Part shown: piece after piece, positions 31,941 through 39,569 of the stretch
Position numbering within the stretch: the stretch's first letter is position 1
Layout: each line of letters opens with the position of its first letter
Assembly (NCBI GenBank): GCA_937942105.1
Contig: CALDFS010000022.1
Coordinates: forward strand, 1-39,569
Reading direction: 5' to 3'
DNA from: an uncultured Ruminococcus sp.
GTDB taxonomy: Bacteria > Bacillota > Clostridia > Oscillospirales > Ruminococcaceae
Length of the DNA: 39,569 nucleotides
Notes under the pieces: generated by a model
The model's database searches: none
What the model was told of the DNA's origin: nothing
Seen by the model: only the letters and a program-made list of their open reading frames with translations
Made by a program: the position numbers and the translations under genes

Positions 31941-33332
31941 ATGAATAAGACCGAAAGATTTTTCAACTCCCTGAAAAGCTCACGCGTTGCCCTAATTGGA
32001 ACAGGGGTAAGCCATACCGAGCTTATAAAGCTGTTTTTGTCCAAGGGGATAGATGTTACCGTTCTTGACAGAAAAACTAAGGAGCAGTTTGACCCAGAGC
32101 TGTATAGCTATTTGGAGGAAAAAGGCGCGCACTTTGTTTTGGGAGACGGCTATCTTGATTCCTTAACCGATTATGATGTTGTTTACCGCACTCCGGGTAT
32201 GTACTATAACAACCCTAAGCTTGCCGAAGCGCGCGCCGCAGGCGTTATAATAACTAGCGAGATGGAATCCTTCTTCGAGCTGTGCCCCTGCAAAATATAT
32301 GCCGTTACCGGCTCTGACGGCAAGACCACCACTACAACTGTCATATCAGAATTTCTAAAAGCAGAAGGCTTTAAGGTCTGGCTGGGCGGAAATATCGGGA
32401 AAGCGCTTTTGCCGAGAATAGAAAGTATATCCGAATCGGATGTAGCTGTTGTAGAGCTTTCAAGCTTTCAGCTTATTTCTATTAGAGAATCGCCCGACGT
32501 TGCGGTTATAACCAATATTGCCCCCAACCATCTTGATGTTCACGGCAGCATGGAGGAATATATTGCTGCAAAGTGCAATATTTTGGATCACCAGAACGCC
32601 TTTTCAAGAACCGTCCTGAATGAAGACAATGCGCTTACCATAGGTCTTGCCGACCATGTAAGGGGAAAGCTCGTCAGCTTCTCGCGCCTGCATCCCGTAA
32701 AGGTAGGAGCATACCTTGATGATGACAGATATCTTTGCTACAGCGACGGCAGAAGAAGCATTAAAATAATTTCCGCAGACAAGATAAAAATTCCCGGCGA
32801 GCATAACATAGAAAACTACCTTGCGGCGATATCTGCCGTGTGGGGTGAGGTCTCGGTGGACTCCATATGCAAAGTTGCAAGAAACTTCGGCGGCGTTGAG
32901 CACAGAATCGAATTTGTAAGAGAGCTTGGCGGCGTTAAGTATTATAACGATTCTATAGCTTCCAGCCCCACAAGGGTTATAGCGGGGCTTAAATCCTTCG
33001 GCAGAAAAATCATTATTATTGCCGGCGGATATGACAAGAAAATACCGTTTGAGCCTTTGGCGGAGCCTGTAAACAAGTATGTAAAGGTCCTGATACTGAT
33101 GGGTCTGACAGCTGATAAAATCGAAAAGGCAGTAACGGAAACACCTTATTACGACCCTGACAATATAAAAATCCTTCATGCGGAAAGCATGGAGGAAGCC
33201 GTAAAGCTTGCTCATGATAACGCGGCTTCCGGCGATATAGTTTCGCTTTCGCCGGCGTGTGCTTCGTTTGACATGTATCCTAACTTTGAAGCAAGAGGAA
33301 AGCATTACAAAGCAATCGTCAACGCTCTTTGA
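31941..33332 (+). CDS. murD: UDP-N-acetylmuramoyl-L-alanine--D-glutamate ligase MurD
   Basis: A 463-residue cytoplasmic ligase that adds D-glutamate to the peptidoglycan precursor using ATP. The N-terminal UDP-binding domain is followed by the ATP loop AVTGSDGKTTTTTVI near residue 120, the VAVVELSSFQL and ITNIAPNHLDVHG segments, and the C-terminal domain with GVEHRIEFVRELGGVKYYNDSIASSP and IIAGGYDKKIPFEPL. These are all Mur ligase landmarks, and EHRIE plus DSIASSP are typical of MurD. GAAAGG lies upstream of the ATG. It opens a rightward cluster that also contains murB. Confidence 0.95.
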   Translation: MNKTERFFNSLKSSRVALIGTGVSHTELIKLFLSKGIDVTVLDRKTKEQFDPELYSYLEEKGAHFVLGDGYLDSLTDYDVVYRTPGMYYNNPKLAEARAAGVIITSEMESFFELCPCKIYAVTGSDGKTTTTTVISEFLKAEGFKVWLGGNIGKALLPRIESISESDVAVVELSSFQLISIRESPDVAVITNIAPNHLDVHGSMEEYIAAKCNILDHQNAFSRTVLNEDNALTIGLADHVRGKLVSFSRLHPVKVGAYLDDDRYLCYSDGRRSIKIISADKIKIPGEHNIENYLAAISAVWGEVSVDSICKVARNFGGVEHRIEFVRELGGVKYYNDSIASSPTRVIAGLKSFGRKIIIIAGGYDKKIPFEPLAEPVNKYVKVLILMGLTADKIEKAVTETPYYDPDNIKILHAESMEEAVKLAHDNAASGDIVSLSPACASFDMYPNFEARGKHYKAIVNAL

Positions 33333-33345
33333 TTAAAAATAAAAG

Positions 33346-34110
33346 ATGATTAAAAGAATAGAAAACATTGAAAACACTGCGATAGAACTTAGAAAGTCGC
33401 ATTATTCAAGAGTCATACTTTCGCATATTCAGACATACGGAACGGAATATGACTTTTGCGAGCTTTATGAGCTTCGACAGAAGGGCAGACGTGCGGCAGT
33501 GTTTGTGTCTTTCAACGGCTCGCTTACAGCAGATATACTTGAAGGAGCTTCACTGGGTGGAGTCTCACTCAGGGAGACTGCGGAGTTCGTCCGCTTCAAG
33601 TCACCGTATACAGTCGAGCTTCCGGAGGATATGACAGGTAAAACAGGTATATCGGGCTATCAGCGCTCAAAAAGGTATTTTTACGAGATAACGCCGTGGA
33701 AATCAGCTGACGGAATCGAAATAGACCCAGACGCTGAAACCGTATATGCAACGGCTTTTTCAGGAAATGAATCAAACTACGGTCTTTGGCTGACGGATAC
33801 GGTGCGCCGAAAAAACAAGGATCTTTTAAGGCTGTATAGCTATAAAAGCTCGGTTTTAACGCTAAAATTCCGCTCCGGCGGTATGGCATATATCGCGGAT
33901 GTCGCCACTCCCGAAGAGGACAGGGGAAAGGGCTACGCAAGGGCACTTTTAGGCGGCGTTGCCAAGCTTATGGCAGACGACGGCTATACCTCGTATCTCG
34001 CGGCGAATGATTTGACCAGGGGCTATTATGATTCGCTCGGATATAAGCTTATTGGGTCAGATAACATTTATAAAATTAAGGACAGTATAAACTATGAACA
34101 AATTCTTTAA
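33346..34110 (+). CDS. GNAT-family N-acetyltransferase
   Basis: A 254-residue protein. The C-terminal half holds a GNAT domain: the strand MAYIADVATPEEDRGKGYARALL (about residues 182-204) contains the acetyl-CoA loop RGKGYA, followed by SYLAANDLTRGYYDSLGYKL, the usual end strand. The N-terminal half is poorly conserved and may be a second degenerate GNAT-like domain. Substrate unknown. It starts 13 bases after murD and overlaps the next gene by 17 bases, so it is co-transcribed. Confidence 0.82.
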   Translation: MIKRIENIENTAIELRKSHYSRVILSHIQTYGTEYDFCELYELRQKGRRAAVFVSFNGSLTADILEGASLGGVSLRETAEFVRFKSPYTVELPEDMTGKTGISGYQRSKRYFYEITPWKSADGIEIDPDAETVYATAFSGNESNYGLWLTDTVRRKNKDLLRLYSYKSSVLTLKFRSGGMAYIADVATPEEDRGKGYARALLGGVAKLMADDGYTSYLAANDLTRGYYDSLGYKLIGSDNIYKIKDSINYEQIL

Positions 34111-35347
34111 TATCGATACAAAGCTTCTTGAACTGGCAAAAAAAGCCGAAGAGGAATGTAAGGAAGTCTTCGCAAGAATAGACGATATCGCCGAGTACAA
34201 CGGCGTTAAGGTTCTGTCGGCGTTCACTAAGAACAATGTCGGCGAAACCGCCCTTCATGGCACTACGGGATATGGCTATAACGATCTTGGCAGAGAGCTT
34301 TTGGATAAGGTATACGCTTCCGCTCTCGGCGGTGAGGATGCCCTTGTAAGGCACAGCTTTGTAAACGGCACTCACACCCTTTCGGTCGCACTTTTCGGTG
34401 TGCTTCGTCCTGGAGATAAACTGCTGATGTGCTGCGGTGCTCCATATGACACTCTTGAAGAGATTATCGGCAAAAGGGGAGAGCCAGGCAACGGCTCGCT
34501 GAAGGATTTCGGAGTGCTGTATGAGGAAGTTGAGCTTCTGCCAAACGGCATGCCCGACCTTGAAAGGATAACCGAGCGCGTAAAAGACGCAAAGGTCGCA
34601 TACATACAGCGCTCACGCGGGTACTCAACCCGTCCTTCCTATACCGTTGACGATATTGAGAAGATGGTGAAGGCAATAAAGACCGGAAACCCCAACGCCG
34701 TCATAATGGTTGACAATTGCTACGGCGAATTTGTTGAAAAGCGGGAGCCGCTCGATGTCGGAGCGGATTTGATAATGGGCTCGCTGATAAAAAATCCCGG
34801 CGGCGGAATCGCTTCAACAGGCGGATATATTGCAGGGCGGGCAGACCTTATAGAGCTTTGCGCCAACAGACTTACCTGCGTTGGAATGGGCAAGGAAATA
34901 GGCGCAACCCTCCACCAGAATCGCGAGATGTTCCTAGGCTTCTTCTTAGCTCCGCAGACGGTTGCGAACGCCGTTAAAACTTCTGAATTCGCGTGCGCGC
35001 TGCTCAACATGCTTGGCTATGAATCTCTGCCCAAGCCCGGTGAGCCGAGGGCTGATATAATAGCATCCATAAAATTCGGCAGCGAAGCTCCGCTTACATC
35101 GTTTATAAGAGGAGTTCAGAAGGGCGCGCCGATTGACAGCTACGTAACCCCTGAGGCATGGGATATGCCGGGCTATGAAAGTCAGGTAATAATGGCGGCA
35201 GGCGCTTCCATTGAGTTCTCGGCAGATGCCCCGATAAGAGAGCCATATGCAGGCTGGCTTCAGGGTGGAATAACCTATCCCACCGGAAAAATGGGCGTTC
35301 TGATAGCCGTTCAAAACATGATTGATGAAGGAATACTTAAGCTATAA
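34094..35347 (+). CDS. Methionine gamma-lyase-like PLP enzyme (YnbB / aluminium-resistance family)
   Basis: A 417-residue fold-type I PLP protein. Landmarks are ALHGTTGYGYNDLGRELLD near residue 54, the glycine-rich LVRHSFVNGTHTLSVALFG, VMVDNCYGEFVEKREP near 205 and the PLP-lysine segment DLIMGSLIKNPGGGIASTGGY near 230, then TCVGMGKEIGAT. The pattern matches the YnbB family, annotated variously as methionine gamma-lyase or aluminium resistance; the true substrate is not settled. Its start lies within the end of the acetyltransferase gene. Confidence 0.88.
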   Translation: MNKFFNIDTKLLELAKKAEEECKEVFARIDDIAEYNGVKVLSAFTKNNVGETALHGTTGYGYNDLGRELLDKVYASALGGEDALVRHSFVNGTHTLSVALFGVLRPGDKLLMCCGAPYDTLEEIIGKRGEPGNGSLKDFGVLYEEVELLPNGMPDLERITERVKDAKVAYIQRSRGYSTRPSYTVDDIEKMVKAIKTGNPNAVIMVDNCYGEFVEKREPLDVGADLIMGSLIKNPGGGIASTGGYIAGRADLIELCANRLTCVGMGKEIGATLHQNREMFLGFFLAPQTVANAVKTSEFACALLNMLGYESLPKPGEPRADIIASIKFGSEAPLTSFIRGVQKGAPIDSYVTPEAWDMPGYESQVIMAAGASIEFSADAPIREPYAGWLQGGITYPTGKMGVLIAVQNMIDEGILKL

Positions 35348-35371
35348 ATAATTTTTGAAAGGATGAGCAAC

Positions 35372-36331
35372 ATGGCGGAAAAATATTCAGTTTCGATGAA
35401 AAAGCTTATAGACGAGCTAAAATTAAAGGTAGTCTATACCCCGCGTGAACCGGAAAATATAATGATATCCAATAATGATATCAACCGTCCGGGATTGCAG
35501 CTGACCGGATTTTACGCTTATTTCAACGTTGAAAAAATTCAGATATGCGGGAACGCAGAGTTTGCATATTTGCAGGGTCTTTCCGATGAGGCAAGAAAGG
35601 AAGCTATATTCACTCTGTTTTCATATAGATTCCCTGCGCTGATCATCACAAGGGATCATCAGGCTTTTCCCGATATGATAGAGGCTGCAAAAAAATACGA
35701 GATACCGATTCTTGCAACTTCTCTTGACACCTCTGAGCTTATGGCGCAGAGCATAGCCTTCCTGAATCTAAACTTAGCTCAGAGAATTACCCGCCATGGC
35801 GTTCTTATTGAGATTTACGGCGAGGGCGTTCTGATAGTTGGCGAAAGCGGAGTAGGTAAGTCTGAAACTGCAATAGAGCTTGTAAAGCGCGGACACCGCC
35901 TTGTCGCTGACGATGCTGTTGAAATCAAGAAGGTTTCGGCTATTTCCCTTGTCGGTTCTTCTCCCGATAACATCCGCCACTTTATAGAACTTCGCGGCAT
36001 AGGCATAGTCAACGCAAGAAGACTTTTCGGTATGGGCGCTGTTAAGATGACCGAAAAAATCGACCTTGTTGTTAAGCTGGAACCCTGGGACCCCGACAGG
36101 GTCTACGACAGAATGGGCGTTGACAATGAATATACATCGATTCTCGGCGTAAACGTCCCCAGCATGACGATTCCTGTTAAGCCGGGACGAAATTTAGCTG
36201 TCATCTTAGAGGTTGCGGCGATGAACAACCGCCAGAAGAAGATGGGCTATAACGCTGCGCAGGAGCTTCTTTCTAAGCTCGGTCTTGAAATGGAAGGCAG
36301 CGAGAAGTTCCAGAACTGGACAGATTTCTGA
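35372..36331 (+). CDS. hprK: HPr kinase/phosphorylase HprK
   Basis: A 319-residue bifunctional enzyme that phosphorylates or dephosphorylates Ser46 of HPr and so sets carbon catabolite repression. The N-terminal MurF-like domain is followed by the catalytic His142 (TRHGVLIEIYG), the P-loop GESGVGKS at 157-164, LVADDAVEI at 178-185, the signature ELRGIGIVNARRLFG near 207 and the C-terminal PVKPGRNLAVILEVAAMN. The ATG at 35372 has GAAAGGA eight bases upstream; the in-frame ATG at 35363 overlaps that ribosome site. HPr and CcpA genes are not in the window. Confidence 0.96.
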   Translation: MAEKYSVSMKKLIDELKLKVVYTPREPENIMISNNDINRPGLQLTGFYAYFNVEKIQICGNAEFAYLQGLSDEARKEAIFTLFSYRFPALIITRDHQAFPDMIEAAKKYEIPILATSLDTSELMAQSIAFLNLNLAQRITRHGVLIEIYGEGVLIVGESGVGKSETAIELVKRGHRLVADDAVEIKKVSAISLVGSSPDNIRHFIELRGIGIVNARRLFGMGAVKMTEKIDLVVKLEPWDPDRVYDRMGVDNEYTSILGVNVPSMTIPVKPGRNLAVILEVAAMNNRQKKMGYNAAQELLSKLGLEMEGSEKFQNWTDF

Positions 36332-36349
36332 TTAAAGGAGTGCAGCGCC

Positions 36350-37078
36350 TTGTTTATAGAAGCAGATCTTCACACCCACACAGTGGCATCGACCCATGCT
36401 TATTCGACAATAACCGAAAACTGCCGTGCGGCGGCTGATAAGGGACTTAAAGCAATCGCAATGACCGATCACTACCTTGACATGCCGGACGCTCCGCACA
36501 TCTGGCACTTCAACAATTTAAGGGTACTTCCCAGAACCATTTTTGGGGTAGCCGTTCTTAAAGGCGCGGAGGTTAATATAATAAATTATGACGGTGAGCT
36601 GGATATCTCCGAAAGCGATATATCCAAGCTTGAATGGGTAGTAGCATCATATCATAAATACATGTTCAAGGAGCTTTCGACCGACCCGAAGGTCGTCACA
36701 GATGGCTATTTGAAGCTATGCCATAACCCATATGTGGACGTTATAGGACATCCCACCACTGACTACTTTCCGTTTGAGTATGAGCGAGCGATTAAGGCAT
36801 TTAAGGAATACGACAAGCTCGTTGAGGTGAACGAAAGCTCGATAAAGCTTAAAAAAGGCTCGGCAAAAAACGTTGTTCCGATTCTTGAAATGTGCAAGAA
36901 GTATGAAGTTCCGATAGTGGTAAATACCGACGCACACTTCTGGAACGCAATAGGTGAGGCTCCTGTTTCGGAACAGATTTTACGGGATATCGATTTTCCA
37001 CGAAGACTGGTTGCCAACGCCGACTGGGAATACATAAGGGCAAGAATAAATAAAAAGCGTCCCGAATTAAAGCTTTGA
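36350..37078 (+). CDS. PHP-domain metal-dependent phosphatase (YcdX-like)
   Basis: A 242-residue PHP-fold hydrolase. The trinuclear metal motifs are complete: DLHTHT (His8, His10), AMTDHY, KGAEVNI, VASYHKY, VIGHPTTDY and NTDAHF. These match the YcdX-type single-domain phosphatases, for which substrates are generally unknown. The start is a TTG with AAAGGAG nine bases upstream. It lies between hprK (18 bases) and murB (overlapping ribosome site), in a cluster order common in Clostridia. Confidence 0.87.
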   Translation: MFIEADLHTHTVASTHAYSTITENCRAAADKGLKAIAMTDHYLDMPDAPHIWHFNNLRVLPRTIFGVAVLKGAEVNIINYDGELDISESDISKLEWVVASYHKYMFKELSTDPKVVTDGYLKLCHNPYVDVIGHPTTDYFPFEYERAIKAFKEYDKLVEVNESSIKLKKGSAKNVVPILEMCKKYEVPIVVNTDAHFWNAIGEAPVSEQILRDIDFPRRLVANADWEYIRARINKKRPELKL

Positions 37079-37089
37079 AAGGTTTTGCT

Positions 37090-38007
37090 ATGACTTATTC
37101 CGAGAAACTTATTGATTTTGAAAAAACTGCGCAGAGCTTAGACGTAAGAACGAAACGAAACGAGCCTATGAGTGCTCATACAACCTTTAAGGTCGGCGGG
37201 GGCTGTGATATTATGGCTTTTCCGAACAGTATAGAATCTGTGCGAAGGCTTATACTGTGTGCAAATGCCTCGGGGCTTGATTATTATATTCTCGGCAACG
37301 GCTCGAACGTTCTGTTTTCAGATAATGGCTTCCGTGGAGCTATAATTACGCTCGGTCCGGACTTCTCTGATATCACTGTTGAAGGCGATATCATTACCGC
37401 ATCTGCGGGGACAGCGCTTAAAAAGGTCTGCCTGAAGGCCTTGGAATCAGGACTTACCGGGCTTGAATTTGCATACGGCATCCCCGGAACGGTCGGCGGG
37501 GCGATATATATGAATGCCGGCGCTTACGGCGGCGAGATGAAGGGTGTTGTTGTCAAGGTCACCTGCGTCAATAGGCGCGGCGAAATTGTGACGCACTGCG
37601 CTGATGAGCTTAACCTTGCATATCGTTCGAGCAGATTCACGAATTCGGATGAGGTTATACTGTCGGCGGATTTCAAGCTTCAAAGCGGAGATCCATCATT
37701 GATAAAAGCCAGGATGGATGAGCTTATGGAAAGAAGGAAATCCCGCCAGCCGCTGGAATATCCAAGCGCAGGCTCAACATTTAAACGTCCGGAGGGGACG
37801 TTTGCGGGTCTTGTTATAGAGCAGAGCGGTCTGAAGGGCTACACTGTGGGCGGGGCGCAAATCTCAGAAAAGCATGCGAATTTCGTAATAAATAAAGGCG
37901 GTGCAACCGCTGACGACATAATCAGACTTATATCAGACGTTAAAAAAACAGTAAAGGAAAAAACAGGCTTTGAGCTTGAATGCGAAATAAGAATAATCGG
38001 CAATTGA
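37090..38007 (+). CDS. murB: UDP-N-acetylenolpyruvoylglucosamine reductase MurB
   Basis: A 305-residue FAD enzyme that completes UDP-MurNAc. Landmarks are HTTFKVGGGCDIMAFP, the FAD loop LGNGSNVLFSDNGFRG, GLEFAYGIPGTVGGAIYMNA, LAYRSSRF, the catalytic Ser in PSAGSTFKRPEG and the final Glu in LECEIRIIG. The YRxSRF and AGSxFK arrangement marks the type II MurB found in Gram-positives. The ATG at 37090 has GAAAGG seven bases upstream, overlapping the PHP stop; an in-frame TTG at 37075 is disfavoured. Confidence 0.96.
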   Translation: MTYSEKLIDFEKTAQSLDVRTKRNEPMSAHTTFKVGGGCDIMAFPNSIESVRRLILCANASGLDYYILGNGSNVLFSDNGFRGAIITLGPDFSDITVEGDIITASAGTALKKVCLKALESGLTGLEFAYGIPGTVGGAIYMNAGAYGGEMKGVVVKVTCVNRRGEIVTHCADELNLAYRSSRFTNSDEVILSADFKLQSGDPSLIKARMDELMERRKSRQPLEYPSAGSTFKRPEGTFAGLVIEQSGLKGYTVGGAQISEKHANFVINKGGATADDIIRLISDVKKTVKEKTGFELECEIRIIGN

Positions 38008-38073
38008 TGCCTGTATTCTTTCACATTCATGGTATAGCAAACCGCTATTTGCATGAAAGGCGTGGTTTAAGTT

Positions 38074-38928
38074 ATGAAAATAGTTATTATAACGGGGCTT
38101 TCCGGCGCAGGAAAATCAAACGCGCTGAGGTATTTTGAAGACTGCGGCTACTATTGCATAGACAATATGCCGCCGGAGCTTTTGCAGAGCGTTGCACAGT
38201 TTATTGTCAACGCCGATAAGGTAGTAAGCAAAATTGCTGTTGCTATAGATATCCGTTCCGGCGAGCTGTATTCAAAGCTGAGCCAGAGCGTTATGTCGCT
38301 TCGCGCTTCTGAAGCAGATGTAAGAGTAATTTTTATTGATGCCGATGATGACGCCCTTGTAAAGCGCTATAAGGAGACAAGAAGACGGCATCCTTTGGAT
38401 GAGGAAGCTTCGGGAAGTCTGTATAAGGCTATAGAGCTGGAGCGTCGTGCAACACTCGGCGCTAAGGAGATAGCCGACTATTACATAGACACAACCCACA
38501 CCTCTACCTCGGATTTCAGGCAAAGGCTTACCGAGCTTTTCCATGATGAAGACGGTGAAATGATAATAAACGTCATTTCATTCGGGTTCAAATACGGCGT
38601 TCCCAAGGACGCAGACCTTGTTTTCGACGTAAGATGCCTGCCGAATCCTTTCTATGTGCCGGAACTCAAAAATAAAACAGGTCTTGACGACGATGTATAT
38701 AACTATGTAATGAACTGCAACGAAGCAAATGAAGTATTCGCAAAGCTTTCAGACCTTATTGAGTATCTTCTTCCGCTGTATGTTAAAGAGGGCAAAACAA
38801 GGCTTGTTATAGCATTTGGCTGCACGGGCGGAAAGCATCGCTCAGTAAGCTTTGCAAGAAGAATGTCCGAGCTTTTGGAAAGCAAAGGAGCGAATATTAG
38901 GGTTGAACATCGCCATATTAATCTATAA
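38074..38928 (+). CDS. rapZ: RNase adapter/nucleotide-binding protein RapZ (YvcJ)
   Basis: A 284-residue P-loop protein. Walker A is GLSGAGKS at 8-15, followed by GYYCIDNMPPELL, VAIDIRSGEL, the RYKETRRRHPL segment near 100, SFGFKYGVPKDADLVFDVR near 168 and the C-terminal GCTGGKHRSVSFARRM. It is the Gram-positive YvcJ, which binds and hydrolyses nucleotides and affects competence and carbon metabolism; in enterobacteria RapZ guides small-RNA decay. In many Firmicutes yvcK sits between yvcJ and whiA; here whiA follows directly after eight to 42 bases. Confidence 0.95.
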   Translation: MKIVIITGLSGAGKSNALRYFEDCGYYCIDNMPPELLQSVAQFIVNADKVVSKIAVAIDIRSGELYSKLSQSVMSLRASEADVRVIFIDADDDALVKRYKETRRRHPLDEEASGSLYKAIELERRATLGAKEIADYYIDTTHTSTSDFRQRLTELFHDEDGEMIINVISFGFKYGVPKDADLVFDVRCLPNPFYVPELKNKTGLDDDVYNYVMNCNEANEVFAKLSDLIEYLLPLYVKEGKTRLVIAFGCTGGKHRSVSFARRMSELLESKGANIRVEHRHINL

Positions 38929-38936
38929 AAGTTGAA

Positions 38937-39000
38937 ATGAAAATTAAAACTACACAAACATCAAAACAAAATGAAAATTAAAGCTACACAGACTTTTTCA
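38937..39000 (+). repeat. 34-base tandem duplication at the whiA start
   Basis: ATGAAAATTAAAACTACACA at 38937 is repeated as ATGAAAATTAAAGCTACACA at 38971, 34 bases on, with similar bases following. The two ATGs are in different frames; the first gives a 14-residue peptide that stops just inside whiA. Neither copy has a clear ribosome site. Confidence 0.75.
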
Positions 39001-39569
39001 TATAAAGTAAAATCAGAATCGCGTGAGAGCATAACCGGGCGAAAGAAGTCTGATGCCTGTCTGATGGGATATCTGCTTGTATCGGAAGCTGACGCATCGG
39101 ATGGAATAAGATTCGTCACCGACAGCGATATCTGTTCTGAATTGTTCTCTCGCCTTGTCAGCCATGCAGCTGAAAATGAAGACGCTGCCGAGAAAACAGT
39201 TGTCCGTTCAAGAGGGCGCGCACCTCAGTATGCTATAACCATCGGAAATCATCGGGATATTTATAAGATATCACAAAGACTTGGCTTCAATGCACTTGAT
39301 AAAAATTCTCTGATGGCTTCAGCGGATAGAATATCCGAAAAGAATTACGGCGCATTTGCGGCAGGTGTAGCCCCGCTCCTCGGCGGAGATGCCGGTGGTG
39401 GTGTCCACATGGTCGATGGAGACGGTGAAGGCCGTCTCATGGTTGTCCGTGTTCTGCTGAACCATCTGGGGCAAACCCAGCTTTTTCACATAGTACTCGG
39501 ACATGGGCATACAGATCAGGCCCTTGCCGTGGGTGGCCATGAAGTTGACGTTCTCCGTGGTGGCAAACT
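38971..39569 (+). CDS. whiA: WhiA N-terminal fragment; frame stays open to the window end across a probable chimeric join
   Basis: The first ~130 codons read as the N-terminal domain of the sporulation/division regulator WhiA: TFSYKVKSESRE, then KKSDACLMGYLL, GIRFVTDSDICSELFSRL, IYKISQRLGFNALDKNSLMASADRI and NYGAFAAGV, the degenerate homing-endonuclease-like domain. WhiA normally continues for about 180 more residues including a helix-turn-helix. After about base 39,365 the frame stays open but the residues (PLLGGDAGGG...) no longer resemble WhiA, and the opposite strand codes for RibB. I therefore treat only 38971 to about 39365 as real whiA. The place after rapZ supports the identity. Confidence 0.75.
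   Translation, partial: MKIKATQTFSYKVKSESRESITGRKKSDACLMGYLLVSEADASDGIRFVTDSDICSELFSRLVSHAAENEDAAEKTVVRSRGRAPQYAITIGNHRDIYKISQRLGFNALDKNSLMASADRISEKNYGAFAAGVAPLLGGDAGGGVHMVDGDGEGRLMVVRVLLNHLGQTQLFHIVLGHGHTDQALAVGGHEVDVLRGGK
39350..39569 (-). pseudogene. ribB: Internal fragment of RibB (3,4-dihydroxy-2-butanone 4-phosphate synthase)
   Basis: Read from the window end leftwards, the minus strand gives FATTENVNFMATHGKGLIC, then LGLPQMVQQNTDNHETAFTVS and DHVDTTTGISAEERGYT, a clear RibB core (substrate and metal residues around the DTTTGIS motif) from riboflavin synthesis. It enters from outside the window and loses similarity at about 39,350-39,365, where whiA begins on the other strand. Almost every codon ends in G or C, unlike all neighbouring genes. 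It is likely foreign sequence joined during assembly, or less likely a real rearrangement. Confidence 0.8.

Noticed and set aside
32604..33305. 233-codon open frame antisense to murD
   Set aside because: No ribosome site, no recognisable domain, and basic aromatic composition typical of antisense frames; murD is certain on the other strand.
1..39569. CRISPR arrays, tRNA or rRNA genes, prophage or insertion sequences
   Set aside because: Looked for regularly spaced repeats, cloverleaf-like genes and transposase or integrase motifs; none was found. Recall without tools is limited.

Overview
The window reads as a chromosomal segment of a low-to-mid-GC Gram-positive anaerobe of the class Clostridia, most likely an uncultured gut Oscillospirales/Ruminococcaceae member. 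The reasons are lipoprotein signal peptides with clean lipoboxes, strong AGGAG-type ribosome sites with frequent TTG/GTG starts, HprK, CdaA/CdaR, RapZ and WhiA, a PhoP-box-like pst promoter and Gram-positive style terminators. No rRNA, tRNA, CRISPR array, phage or transposase gene was seen.

Layout: (1) 1-1974, minus strand: phosphate uptake genes pstS-pstC-pstA (pstA cut by the window edge) behind three TTTTACAT repeats in helical phase. (2) 2450-4878, plus: an AraC-type regulator and a secreted GH43 lipoprotein. (3) 4942-11153, minus: an F1Fo ATP synthase operon atpB-E-F-A-G-D-C with no delta-subunit gene (atpH). (4) 11517-12950, plus: an NCS2 purine permease; then a minus-strand NifX-like protein with a His/Cys tail. 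(5) 13592-22061, plus: fused IspDF, a DUF3343/cysteine-desulfurase pair, cdaA-cdaR, an FAD-dependent dehydrogenase, and an ECF sigma factor with a very long C-terminal extension. (6) 22218-23642, plus: MarR regulator plus secreted esterase. (7) 23731-31676, minus: Ca2+-type P-ATPase, an atypical PRPP synthetase and the polyamine transporter potABCD. (8) 31941-39365, plus: murD, a GNAT acetyltransferase, a YnbB-type PLP enzyme, hprK, a PHP phosphatase, murB, rapZ and the start of whiA.

Functional picture: cell-wall precursor synthesis (MurD, MurB), isoprenoids (IspDF), c-di-AMP signalling (CdaA/R) and carbon-state signalling (HprK, RapZ) sit beside nutrient uptake (phosphate, purines, polyamines) and two small regulator-plus-lipoprotein pairs that look aimed at hemicellulose side chains (GH43 and a CE1-like esterase).

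The most unusual part is the ATP synthase. The operon lacks atpH. The b subunit stops short of the C-terminal segment that normally docks delta. The alpha subunit, whose N-terminus normally binds delta, carries an extra ~60 residues built from a duplicated ~37-residue unit. The c subunit has a signal-peptide-like presequence. Together these suggest a remodelled delta-less peripheral stalk. A second important point is technical: near 39,350-39,375 the sequence switches from whiA (plus) to a GC-rich internal piece of ribB (minus), which looks like a chimeric assembly join.
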